Source: Chloroflexota bacterium
GTDB taxonomy: Bacteria > Chloroflexota > Ktedonobacteria > Ktedonobacterales > Ktedonobacteraceae
Length of the DNA: 21,669 nt
Reading direction: 5' to 3'
Assembly (NCBI GenBank): GCA_005881495.1
Contig: VBHI01000093.1
Location: 1 to 21,669 of the forward strand
Shown here: positions 8,496 through 18,093 of the stretch, piece after piece
How the letters are laid out: each line of letters begins with the position of its first letter
Position numbering within the stretch: position 1 is the stretch's first letter
The notes under the pieces: generated by a model
Seen by the model: the letters and a program-made list of their open reading frames with translations, nothing else
Told to the model about the DNA's origin: nothing
The model's database searches: none
Program-made: the position numbers and the translations under genes

Positions 8496-8798
8496 CTACA
8501 TGTGCGGCAACGCGATCTTGATCACATGCCCGATATCATCCGTGAGTTCCGTTGGCCGCAGTGCGTTGTTGGCATCACAGACACGCCAGAACTGGGTGGG
8601 GTCACCCAGGTAGCGGGCGGTGATGTTGTCGAGCCGCTCGCCCTGTGTGACTGCATGCTCGACGAGCGTCGTCAAGCCAGCGCTTGAAGGAATGAAGCGG
8701 CGGCGGACGTAGCGGATCTCGCGCGGCAAACCGTCGCTGTCCAGTACGTTCATAGTTGCGATGTCAATATTGTAGTAGCGGCTGGTTTTGTCAAACAT
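8496..8798 (-). CDS. LysM-containing tail protein X-like baseplate protein
   Basis: 100 residues. The C-terminal half, EHAVTQGERLDNITARYLGD then PTQFWRVCDANNALRP, is a LysM/tail-X pattern (tail protein gpX of P2, gp53-type proteins). In Photorhabdus and Serratia particles the LysM segment is the C-terminal part of Afp7/Pvc7; here it is a separate gene right after the tube-initiator gene. The role is probably to clamp the hub-tube interface of the baseplate and not to bind cell wall. AGGAGG sits about 9 bases before the ATG. Confidence 0.88.
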   Translation of the reverse strand: MFDKTSRYYNIDIATMNVLDSDGLPREIRYVRRRFIPSSAGLTTLVEHAVTQGERLDNITARYLGDPTQFWRVCDANNALRPTELTDDIGHVIKIALPHM

Positions 8799-8803
8799 AT
8801 ATT

Positions 8804-9454
8804 TTAACCTCCTAGTGTAGATGGCAGAGACGAGATATTGCCTACGCTGCCGATGGTAGCCATGACCTCTTTCGCGACCTGGTGGGCCATGAATAAGGCA
8901 CCCCCGACGCTGAGCAGTCCCAGGTCCATGTAATTGAGGACGCGCATGCCCAGGCTGACCTTGGCAAGAATAGGGTTCAAATTAGGATCGAAGGCCTGCT
9001 CCGTAATGCTAAAGCTGGTCAGGCGCACGGGCAAGACGCGTTTAGCTCCCCACACAAAAAGCGTGAGGGGCGCTTCTGGCGGAATGATCTCGATGATACC
9101 AATGGCGGCCAGCACTTCATTGGCAATGACCAGCGCAGATTTGGGATACAGCAGCATCTCCAGGGCCGAAAGCGCAGGATAGATGCCCATGTTTACGGCG
9201 TTGCTGTCCCCTTTTTCCAACTGATCGGTAGCATCAATCTCGATATCAATGGTGATGCTTTCCTCCGGTGGACCTTTTAACCGTAGCGCCTCCCCTCGGC
9301 TGGTATCACTGCTGCTGGTCGTTTGCGGCGTCAGCGTACGCGTGAGCGTGTCCGGATTGTACTGGAACACAACCACGCTCGCCAACGGATTAGCCGGGTC
9401 AAGCCCGATGATGGCCCCTTTTTGTAGTTTGGGCGAACCAGGGAAGGTGGTCAT
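8804..9454 (-). CDS. Contractile injection system tube-initiator protein (Afp7/CIS_tube-like)
   Basis: 216 residues. The N-terminal motif ASVVVFQYNPDTLTRTL (about residues 25-41) followed by GPPEESITIDIEIDATDQLE is characteristic of the CIS tube family that sits between hub and first tube ring. A central hydrophobic segment (SALVIANEVLAAIGIIEI) and LFVWGAKRVLPVRLTSFSITEQAFD follow, as in relatives. No signal peptide. The last 30 residues are small and hydrophobic, a likely linker. The gene has its own AAGGGG box after a 72-base gap behind the DUF4157 gene, the second largest break among the structural genes. Confidence 0.9.
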   Translation of the reverse strand: MTTFPGSPKLQKGAIIGLDPANPLASVVVFQYNPDTLTRTLTPQTTSSSDTSRGEALRLKGPPEESITIDIEIDATDQLEKGDSNAVNMGIYPALSALEMLLYPKSALVIANEVLAAIGIIEIIPPEAPLTLFVWGAKRVLPVRLTSFSITEQAFDPNLNPILAKVSLGMRVLNYMDLGLLSVGGALFMAHQVAKEVMATIGSVGNISSLPSTLGG

Positions 9455-9526
9455 GAGAATTTACCCCTTACTCTTCTTAATCATTTGCTCATCCTTCTAT
9501 ACTTACTGTTTGTATACATCCTTTTG

Positions 9527-11011
9527 TCAAAATTGCATTTGTATTCCAGTTGTTATAGAAGTTCCAAATTTCACAACAGCATGATCTTCGGGATCAGCAT
9601 CACTCCCGCGACGCAAGCGCACGCTGGGGTTAGCGTTGAGATTCAGGTAAAGGGATACATCACTACCTGGAATATCATGTTCCTGTATGTTGAGTTTCCC
9701 TATATGGATTAAAGGTTGCACACTGAGACCACCAGAGAGATTGACACCACCACCACTGGTGACCTCAGGACCGAGCGTCGCATTGAGTGCAACCTCGATG
9801 ATATCCTCCCCGTGCTCCTGAAGAACATGAAAATCGAGGAGAGAGATCGAGGCCTGAATTGCTACCGAATTGAATGATGCAGGAGCGCCAGGTATATTGG
9901 GCAGGGTAAACTTTGTCTGTATGCCGATACCCGGTTCATGAGCAAGGTCCATCCTACCGTGCAGGAATCTGCGCCAGTTCAAGTTGCGCCACGTAATCGA
10001 CTGGGAGAGATTGCCTGTCACCTGGCGTTCTTTAGGGTTGGCTTCTATTTCGACATTCGTGGTGGAGCCTAGACGCGGCTTGTCACTATCATCTTGCTTC
10101 TCCGGCTTGGTTGATTCTGGAACAGGCGGAACAGAGTCGAGAACAGGTGATGGAGGAGGGAAGTCTGGCTTGAACGAAGGAGGCAGACGAAGGTCCGGAA
10201 ACGTTGGCGTTTCACGGCTCGGTTCGTTGGAAAAAGGTTTGCTCAATTGCGGCACCAGGCGATGAGGTGCCTGATAGTCTGCAAATTTTGGTTTAGGCAT
10301 AGTGAGTTGAAAGTCAGGAACGGGTGGTAGTTTCAGTGCAGTACGCTTGATTGTTTTCTTCTTGGGTTTGCTTACCTGTTGAGGGTTGTTTTTAGTGTCT
10401 CCCTGACGATGAAGTGTACTAGGAGATGCTCCCTGTTGGATAGAGGGCAGGTGCTCGTTCGAAATACTGCTGGCAACAGCATCTGCCTCGATCTCCGATG
10501 GAACGGTAGCGGAACTGATGCCTTCCGCATGCATCGTGTTTGCTCCCTGTTGCACTACATGCGTCAACTCATGCGCCACTAACTTTTTTTTTCCTTCAAT
10601 CGTCTCAGGAGAATACTGTCTTGCCCCAAACACCACATTCTGACCAATAGTATAGGCTAAAGCGTTCACTGCTTGTGCCGACTCCGCTGCCCTCGCGTCA
10701 GTATGCACCCGTACCTTGCTGAAATCATGCCCAAAGCGCGGCTCCATAAACCCACGAGTTGCAGGATCAAGCGGCTGACCACGAGATTGCAGCACCTGGT
10801 ATACACTAGGCGGCACTATCGCAGATGTTGCCTGATCGCTAGCTTTTCCCTGTAAACTGAGACGCTTTCTACGGCACTGCTGGCACTCTCCGTCAACACC
10901 AGGTGCTCCACCGCAGGCGCATTTGCGCTGCAGTAAACCTGATGGTACAGGAGTGAAAGATGATTTCGGTATAGATGAAGTTTGTACCTGTTTTTGCCAT
11001 TGTACGCTCAT
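9527..11011 (-). CDS. DUF4157 protein with proline-rich linker and beta-rich C-terminal domain (candidate cargo 1)
   Basis: 494 residues. Residues 27-46 hold LLQRKCACGG and a second Cys pair (C31, C33, C43, C46), a possible small zinc site. The DUF4157 domain follows, with RFGHDFSKVRVHTDARAAES and a metal-site motif H147-E-L-T-H151; the third ligand may be E173 or E175. Residues about 210-310 are a low-complexity Pro/Lys/Phe linker with repeated LPPxPDF-like units. The last 180 residues alternate polar and hydrophobic positions and end in GIQMQF, suggesting a beta-rich domain. DUF4157 proteins recur in eCIS loci as cargo or assembly-linked proteins; whether this one is cleaved, loaded or toxic is not known. 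A run of nine A precedes the HELTH codons. The 125-base gap upstream (11012-11136) holds only AAAGGATG before the ATG. Confidence 0.85.
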   Translation of the reverse strand: MSVQWQKQVQTSSIPKSSFTPVPSGLLQRKCACGGAPGVDGECQQCRRKRLSLQGKASDQATSAIVPPSVYQVLQSRGQPLDPATRGFMEPRFGHDFSKVRVHTDARAAESAQAVNALAYTIGQNVVFGARQYSPETIEGKKKLVAHELTHVVQQGANTMHAEGISSATVPSEIEADAVASSISNEHLPSIQQGASPSTLHRQGDTKNNPQQVSKPKKKTIKRTALKLPPVPDFQLTMPKPKFADYQAPHRLVPQLSKPFSNEPSRETPTFPDLRLPPSFKPDFPPPSPVLDSVPPVPESTKPEKQDDSDKPRLGSTTNVEIEANPKERQVTGNLSQSITWRNLNWRRFLHGRMDLAHEPGIGIQTKFTLPNIPGAPASFNSVAIQASISLLDFHVLQEHGEDIIEVALNATLGPEVTSGGGVNLSGGLSVQPLIHIGKLNIQEHDIPGSDVSLYLNLNANPSVRLRRGSDADPEDHAVVKFGTSITTGIQMQF

Positions 11012-11136
11012 CGAATCATCCTTTATACACTACTTACACCCAATGCAACATCTTGATACTTGATGATTATGGCTTTGCTTGTATCTATCAGGTGCATTTC
11101 TTTCTCTTGATTTCATCATCATTCCTAAACACTCTC

Positions 11137-12381
11137 TCAGGGCTTGACAGCCTGTGTAGTCTTCGTTACAGTTCCGGTAGTAATATGTATTCCGGACCCT
11201 CCAGAGGGGGTATAAGTGCTGGCTTGATAGTTACGAGTAATAAGAAAGACGCCTGTGGTAGCTTGTGTCCTATCGCAAAAATACCTTTGTTCGCAGATAG
11301 TGGTACATGAATTAACCCCTGTACCTTCGAGAAGGCTTTTAGCGTTGCGTGTTCGATGTAGATCAATAAAAGCTGTAGGCCCGTCACTGAGCATTGTGTG
11401 TGTCAGACCATCTCCTGCACTTCCTCCGCTGTTAATGTCAAGGCAACGATTACCTGTGCAAGGTTTCGAGGTAACCTCACCTCCTTCGCTTCTGCTGAAA
11501 AGAGCTGCTGGACAGTCATTTTTTCTAGTGGCTAGAAGTTCTTTCATACAATGACCAGTATGGTTGGGGCTAGGACCAACATCCATGCGTGAAACGGTGC
11601 CGAGATACGTTCGCCACTTTAACTTGTCACTATCGGACAAATTACTGTGATTGAAGGGTGAGGTAGCACCCACTCGCACAGAGGTTGGACAGGGAGTTGC
11701 CGCACTCGTGGGTGAACTTCCTGCATCAGATTGCGTGGGAGTACTAACGTCGAGTGCTGGTCTCGTGCCTGCATCCTGACGTTGGAGTAGTGGAGTAGAT
11801 GTCAAGGGCTTCACACGCGCTTGTTGTTCCATCAGAATGCCTGATGTGATGCGACTAGCTTCACGTTCACCGGCATCAGTAGGTGAACTCATGCTTGTCG
11901 GAGTCGATGTAAAACTATCCTGCTGCACTACATGCGTCAACTCATGCGCCACTAACTTTTTTCCTTCAATCGTCTCGGGAGAATACTGTCTTGCCCCAAA
12001 CACCACATCCCGCCCCACCGTATATGCCAGCGCGTTCACCGCCCGCGCTGACTCTGCCGCTCTCGCATCAGTATGTATTCTCACCTGGCTGAAATCATGC
12101 CCAAAGCGTGGCTGCATAAATGCACGAGTCGCTGCATCCAGCGGTTGCCCAGGAGAGCACAACACATCATGCACGATGGGCGGTACCGTCGCAGGTGTTG
12201 CCGGGTTCGTAGCTCGGCGTTGCAGGCTAAGCTGCTTCTTGCGGCACTCCTCGCATTCCCCATCGACGCCAGGAGAGCCACCGCAGGCACACTTGCGTTG
12301 CAATAACCCCGGCTGCACAGCAGCGAAGGTCGTTTTGGGCGTTGAAGGGGCTTTGACTTGCGTCTGCGTTTGTGTACTCAT
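11137..12381 (-). CDS. DUF4157 protein with cysteine-rich C-terminal domain (candidate cargo 2)
   Basis: 414 residues. The first 155 closely match the neighbouring DUF4157 protein, including LLQRKCACGGSPGVDGEC (C31, C33, C43, C46) and H146-E-L-T-H150; the third ligand may be E172 or E174. From about residue 210 the sequence is unrelated to its partner: VGATSPFNHSNLSDSDKLKW, then DVGPSPNHTGHCMKELL, CPAALFSR, PCTGNRCLDINSGGS and SCTTICEQRYFC, with about ten cysteines. That density is unusual for a cytoplasmic protein and suggests a metal-binding or disulphide-bonded effector domain acting outside the producer. There is no signal peptide, in line with delivery by the particle. The start overlaps the stop of the 86-residue gene (ATGA). 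Confidence 0.85.
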   Translation of the reverse strand: MSTQTQTQVKAPSTPKTTFAAVQPGLLQRKCACGGSPGVDGECEECRKKQLSLQRRATNPATPATVPPIVHDVLCSPGQPLDAATRAFMQPRFGHDFSQVRIHTDARAAESARAVNALAYTVGRDVVFGARQYSPETIEGKKLVAHELTHVVQQDSFTSTPTSMSSPTDAGEREASRITSGILMEQQARVKPLTSTPLLQRQDAGTRPALDVSTPTQSDAGSSPTSAATPCPTSVRVGATSPFNHSNLSDSDKLKWRTYLGTVSRMDVGPSPNHTGHCMKELLATRKNDCPAALFSRSEGGEVTSKPCTGNRCLDINSGGSAGDGLTHTMLSDGPTAFIDLHRTRNAKSLLEGTGVNSCTTICEQRYFCDRTQATTGVFLITRNYQASTYTPSGGSGIHITTGTVTKTTQAVKP

Positions 12382-12634
12382 CCTTTCATTCCTCCATACA
12401 CCGACTGTGCCACCTGCGTACCTATCACTTCGGCTTTTGATCCATGTGCTACAGTAAATGACCCTCCGTTTAAGCGTGCAATCTCCCCACCGCTCATCAA
12501 CGATGGTGGTATCCCTTGTTCCCCAAACAGCCGTGTCAATTCTCGCTCCACTGCCGCTCCAATCGAGTAGCGGTCGCCAGGGGCGAAACCGTGGAGCACG
12601 AGTTCCTCGATGTGCAGTTCAATGTTTGGAGTCG

Positions 12635-12638
<4 letters not shown>
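12378..12638 (-). CDS. Small conserved eCIS-associated protein of unknown function (86 aa)
   Basis: I choose ATG 12638, which overlaps the ATPase stop as ATGA and has AGGAGG six bases upstream, over the in-frame TTG at 12644. The protein reads MTTPNIELHIEELVLHGFAP, then RYSIGAAVERELTRLFGEQG and ends with VIGTQVAQSVYGGM. It is acidic and predicted helix-strand mixed, with no Cys and no membrane segment. I recall similar small proteins next to the ATPase in other eCIS loci, but know no function. Position between ATPase and DUF4157 genes suggests an adaptor in assembly or loading, which is inference. Confidence 0.82.
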
Positions 12639-14658
<2,020 letters not shown>

Positions 14659-14662
<4 letters not shown>

Positions 14663-15876
14663 GGAATATGCACCTGTGGACCAGTATAGTTGCCAGCGGT
14701 AACGTCCAAGGCGCTCTCGGCATCATCCACCCGAATACGCACAAGATAATCTCCGGTTGGCACGTTCTGTATGGATATGGTAATGGAATTGCTGTCCGCG
14801 CTGCGTGCTGAAGCCAGAAATGTATAGGTCGTCGACAGATCATTCGATACCAGGTTTAGCAGCAAAACCACGCGCTGATCCTTGCCTACAATTGGATTGA
14901 CTTGCACAGTCACAGCGGTGGCTGTAGCGGTAATCTGATAGACTCCGCCGCTCTTGTTGATAGTTGGGCGTAAAACAAATGCGGCTATATTAGACTCGAA
15001 CTCAACACTGGTATGCCGCACAGGAGGGATACCTATATAAATGGGCTGTATCACCTGCAGGCTCTGCATACCTGCCCGTACACCGGCGGGTACCGTTACC
15101 ACCAGGCGTTCATTGGCCATGCCTGGATCGGGCGTTGCCTCGATGTCGCCGAACAGCACCAGTGTGTGGTCAGCACGCAGGTTATGTCCCTGCAAGGTAA
15201 GTTTGGCTCCGGATGTTGCAACGATCATCTGCGGCGTCACACTATCAATCATTGGCTGGTTAAATGGCAGCACGTAGAGCTTGCGCTGCAGGACAGGAGG
15301 CGCCTGCACCGGGGTATCATCGCTCTCGATCAGCACAACGCAGCCCTGGTAGGCAACGGAGAGGGTATAGGGCGTCTGGAGGAAGACAGACCAGAGCTTC
15401 GATAGCTCCTCCAGGGACATAGAAAGAGGTGTAAAGCGCACCAGTTCGATGCTATCGGCAAGGTTCGATGGGACGGGCGTTGGAAACGTCGTGTGCAAGA
15501 TGGTATCTGAAATCTCATGGCGTGACAGGATGGCCTGGCTATGGAGGGTACGTACTACGCTTCCCAGCACGAGTTGTGGCTCAAACTTCGTCTCATCGCC
15601 GTAGAAACTGAACAGGTAGTGCAAATCCAATGCCGCTTGCGGTCGCTGCATGACCGTCCCATCTGGACGACGCGTGGGTAGGTCAGCGTTCCGAAAAGCA
15701 GCATTCGGCGTCACTTGGTACAGATAGATATTCACCCCCATGAAGGAGGTGTCATTTGACAGCGTCTCGGGACGGACCGTGCGCACATCCGCCCCACTGA
15801 CATCCACAGTCACCACAGCATGCAGGATGCGTTTGAGCGTTGCGGTCACAGTCGCTATAGCCAGGTAGTTGCTCAT
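14659..15876 (-). CDS. DUF4255 tail terminator/cap protein with IPT/TIG-like domain (Afp16/Pvc16-like)
   Basis: 405 residues. The N-terminal 190 residues match the Pvc16 N-terminal (DUF4255) pattern: AIATVTATLKRILHAVV, DTSFMGVNIYLYQVTPNAAF, LHYLFSFYGDETKFEPQ and IELVRFTPLSMSLEELSKLW then QTPYTLSVAYQGCVVLIE. These proteins cap tube and sheath and fix tail length. Residues about 214-300 look like an IPT/TIG immunoglobulin fold (VTPQMIVATSGAKLTLQGHNL), and the last 100 like another Ig-type domain ending in GDYLVRIRVDD. The added domains may decorate the distal end of the particle. ATGA overlap with the linker protein gene upstream. Confidence 0.93.
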
Positions 15877-16670
15877 CGCTGCCCTCCATTCTGCTGCTTT
15901 AAGTAGTCGTCCAGTGAAAGCTTTGGGCCGGGGCGCGGAGATGGAGGACGCACGGCAGGTTCTTTCGCCGGCATAATGGAGCGCACTTCGATGCGGCCGA
16001 TAGTCACCCGGATAATTGGCGCAGATGCCGATTTTTCTGTCGCAGATGCTTCAAGATGTTGAACTGACGGCAAAGCCCTGGCATTTGACCTGGTTAAAAG
16101 AGTCCAATCAGTTGAAGGGGATGTACCTGGGGAAACTTCATTCTGGGCAGGAACAAGGGTAATAGACGATGGGACTATACCCAGGGTAGGTGTAGCTGCA
16201 CCTTGATCTGAGACAATAGTGGTATCCAGGGTGGGGACAATACGGTGCCTAGGGTACTCCTGTTCTGGCGATACATCTCTGGGTACATGCACCAGGTGTT
16301 CGGGATGCGCATGTATGCCCTGGCTGTACTCCAGGAAGGATTGGTCTGCCCCGTGTTCAGAAGCCTCTGAGTTTATTGGGTGACGGCGTGACATGCGCAA
16401 TGTAGTTGGGCTAAAGCGATCTCTTGCAGGCACCATATCATCGTGGGCGGTATTCAATGACATCTCCTCGCGCTGGAGGCGCTGCGCCTCGGTAGCTGAT
16501 GCTGGCTCAGGCGCGAGGATCGATTGTACCACTGGTGTATTCTCGCGCTGGAGTAGATGCGTATCGCTGGTTAGCACCGGCTCAGGCCCGAACACCGGCG
16601 CGATGATCGGCTGTACTACCGATGCAACACCCAGGGTACGTTCAGCGAGTCGGGTGAGAAAGTCGGCCAT
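15873..16670 (-). CDS. Proline-rich eCIS linker protein of unknown function
   Basis: 265 residues from ATG 16670 (TGATG overlap with the upstream stop); an in-frame GTG at 16673 would add one residue. The N-terminus MADFLTRLAERTLG is helical; next come two similar units, VVQPIIAPVFGPEP...HLLQREN and VVQSILAPEPAS...RLQREE (residues about 19-70). The middle is low-complexity and probably disordered. The C-terminus has ITIGRIEVRS-like VTIGRIEVRSIMPAKEP, a Pro run, then LSLDDYLKQQNGGQR. I recall this C-terminal pattern in proteins at the same place in other eCIS loci. It carries LQRE motifs like the LQRK/LQRQ motifs of the DUF4157 proteins. No function known. Confidence 0.85.
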   Translation of the reverse strand: MADFLTRLAERTLGVASVVQPIIAPVFGPEPVLTSDTHLLQRENTPVVQSILAPEPASATEAQRLQREEMSLNTAHDDMVPARDRFSPTTLRMSRRHPINSEASEHGADQSFLEYSQGIHAHPEHLVHVPRDVSPEQEYPRHRIVPTLDTTIVSDQGAATPTLGIVPSSITLVPAQNEVSPGTSPSTDWTLLTRSNARALPSVQHLEASATEKSASAPIIRVTIGRIEVRSIMPAKEPAVRPPSPRPGPKLSLDDYLKQQNGGQR

Positions 16671-17548
16671 CACGTCACCATTTCCATATACAACTGCCGC
16701 CGGGCAGCACTCATCGACAAAATATCAGCTTCACGCCATCCATAAGCTTGTGCCAGGATATGCACTTCGCGTAGCAGGCGTTTCGCTTCCGTGCTAATCT
16801 CACGCCATAAAAACGTAGCGATGTCAAACATGGCATTCCAGTGATGATCGCATGCCGGGCAGGTAAGATCGAGTTGTATCTCAGCCAGCGGATCGCGTTC
16901 GACCATCTGTGCTGTTACCACCTCTATCACCGTCTCAGGCAGTGATTCCGCTGATAAGGGCAGACCATCGTGGTAGGACTGCGCGATACAACACTGAACC
17001 AACCGTTTGCGAGCGCTGCCAACGTCGTTGTCGTTAGCGATAGCAGCAAGATCCAGGCTGTTAGGTAAGCGAATATACACTTCATACCCATCAACCCTCA
17101 CCTGCTGCACCTTATTGAGCTCCGCATCCTCCCCGGTGAACCGTATTGGTGATCCCGCATCCCCGGCGAACCGTATTGGTGGTCCTGCATCCCCGGCGAA
17201 CCGTAGGGGCCGATTTATCGCGCCCACCGCCGATTTATCGGCCTCCGGGGTGGGGGCTTCGGCTCCTATGCCTGCCACTAACCCCATAGCAGCTATATCG
17301 AGCACACACTCCACCTGATCTCGACATTGAGGGCAGGTAGCAAGGACCACGAGCCGCGAGCCAAAGGTGTGTGCCCGAACCGCGAGAAGATAGCTATCTC
17401 TTTGGCCGATACTCAACTCAGCAAGGGTGTCCCGCGATGTTTCTGGGAAAGCAGCTGCCAGGATGATTAGCGCCTGATCGATAGGATGATGTCCCAGGCC
17501 GATCTCCCAGATATGCAGCATCTCTTGACTAGATAGTACCAGCATCAT
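16670..17548 (-). CDS. T4-type baseplate protein with two CPxC pairs
   Basis: 292 residues. It opens MMLVLSSQEMLHIWEIGLGHH and has ELSIGQRDSYLLAVR, the pattern of proteins assigned to the T4 baseplate protein family in eCIS loci. CPQC at residues 72-75 and CPAC at 230-233 probably bring two cysteine pairs together in one zinc ribbon, although they lie 155 residues apart. Between them, residues 116-143 are three copies of an (I)RFAGDAGxP unit coded by 30-bp tandem repeats, preceded by a palindrome-coded stretch. The repeat lies in a region (residues about 90-145) that looks like a flexible insert. The start, three bases after the tube stop, has no clear ribosome binding site, implying coupling. 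Confidence 0.85.
   Translation of the reverse strand: MMLVLSSQEMLHIWEIGLGHHPIDQALIILAAAFPETSRDTLAELSIGQRDSYLLAVRAHTFGSRLVVLATCPQCRDQVECVLDIAAMGLVAGIGAEAPTPEADKSAVGAINRPLRFAGDAGPPIRFAGDAGSPIRFTGEDAELNKVQQVRVDGYEVYIRLPNSLDLAAIANDNDVGSARKRLVQCCIAQSYHDGLPLSAESLPETVIEVVTAQMVERDPLAEIQLDLTCPACDHHWNAMFDIATFLWREISTEAKRLLREVHILAQAYGWREADILSMSAARRQLYMEMVT
17131..17204. repeat. 30-bp tandem repeat, two full units and a partial third
   Basis: Units start at 17131, 17161 and 17191, each beginning CCCCGG(T/C)GAACCGTA and, in the full units, ending (C/T)GCAT. They are in frame and encode RFTGEDAE, IRFAGDAGSP and IRFAGDAGPP. Units two and three are identical over the first 14 bases. A multiple of three, so copy-number change would keep the frame. 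Confidence 0.9.
17203..17247. repeat. Palindromic element with two CGAT-TT-ATCG hairpins inside a gene
   Basis: GGGCCGAT, TT, ATCG(C)GCCC at 17207-17225 form one imperfect hairpin and GCCGAT, TT, ATCGGC at 17229-17242 a perfect 6-bp one. GTAGGGGC at the left edge matches the bases before the palindrome at 1254-1277. The element is read through in frame by the T4-type baseplate gene. Confidence 0.65.
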
Positions 17549-17551
17549 AGA

Positions 17552-18079
17552 TTAGGTCGCCGGTACGGTGAACGACGGCTCAGTTGGTTCAGTGACGCTC
17601 TCGTCACGCTCCCATCCTTCGTTCTCTAGCTTGATGTGCTGGATGGCTACAGCATTGGCGTTGGCATCCAGATCAGGCATGGCCTGGTATTCCGAGACCC
17701 AGCAGCGATAGATTTTGTAGGCAATCACTACCTGACCGGCCTCGTTATACAGTTCGAGAATGAGATCCTTACGGAAATCCTTGAGCGAGACCTCGGAACC
17801 AAGTCCTGCATTTTGCAGCCAGACCTTATTCGCCCACTTTTCAAATTCGGTATCGTGCGTAACGCCTCGCTCCAGAGTAATGGCATCATACTTAACGCGC
17901 CCGGGAGACTTGCGGCTGGTGCTCGCATCGCCACCTTCGCGATGCTCTACCACCTCGGATGTACGCTTCAAGGCACTGACCTTGCTGATACCTGCCACGT
18001 AGCGACCATCCCACTTGACACGAAATTTGAAATTCTTGTATGGATCGAAGCGTTGCGTATTGACGCTAAATTGAGCCAT
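17552..18079 (-). CDS. Contractile injection system inner tube protein (Afp1/gp19-like)
   Basis: 175 residues. YKNFKFRVKWDGRYVAGISK near the N-terminus, then SEVVEHREGGDASTSRKSPG and YDAITLERGVTHDTEFEKWA are typical of T4 gp19-like tail tube proteins, which stack as hexamers into the inner tube. Near the C-terminus KIYRCWVSEYQAMPDLDANA and AIQHIKLENEGWERDE fit the family. GGAGGAA lies about 8 bases before the ATG, and the gene starts 14 bases after the sheath stop. I see only one tube gene, while Afp and PVC have more than one. Acidic final tail (VTEPTEPSF). Confidence 0.95.
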   Translation of the reverse strand: MAQFSVNTQRFDPYKNFKFRVKWDGRYVAGISKVSALKRTSEVVEHREGGDASTSRKSPGRVKYDAITLERGVTHDTEFEKWANKVWLQNAGLGSEVSLKDFRKDLILELYNEAGQVVIAYKIYRCWVSEYQAMPDLDANANAVAIQHIKLENEGWERDESVTEPTEPSFTVPAT

Positions 18080-18093
18080 GCTGTTCTTCCTCC

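Noticed and set aside
9497..9530. TTGACA before the tube-initiator gene as a promoter
   Set aside because: No good -10 lies 16-18 bases downstream; the best candidate, TAAGTA, is 19 away and weak.
11012..11040. TATAAA before the 494-residue DUF4157 gene
   Set aside because: It runs into the ribosome binding site about 13 bases before the ATG, and the -35 candidate is only 15 bases upstream.
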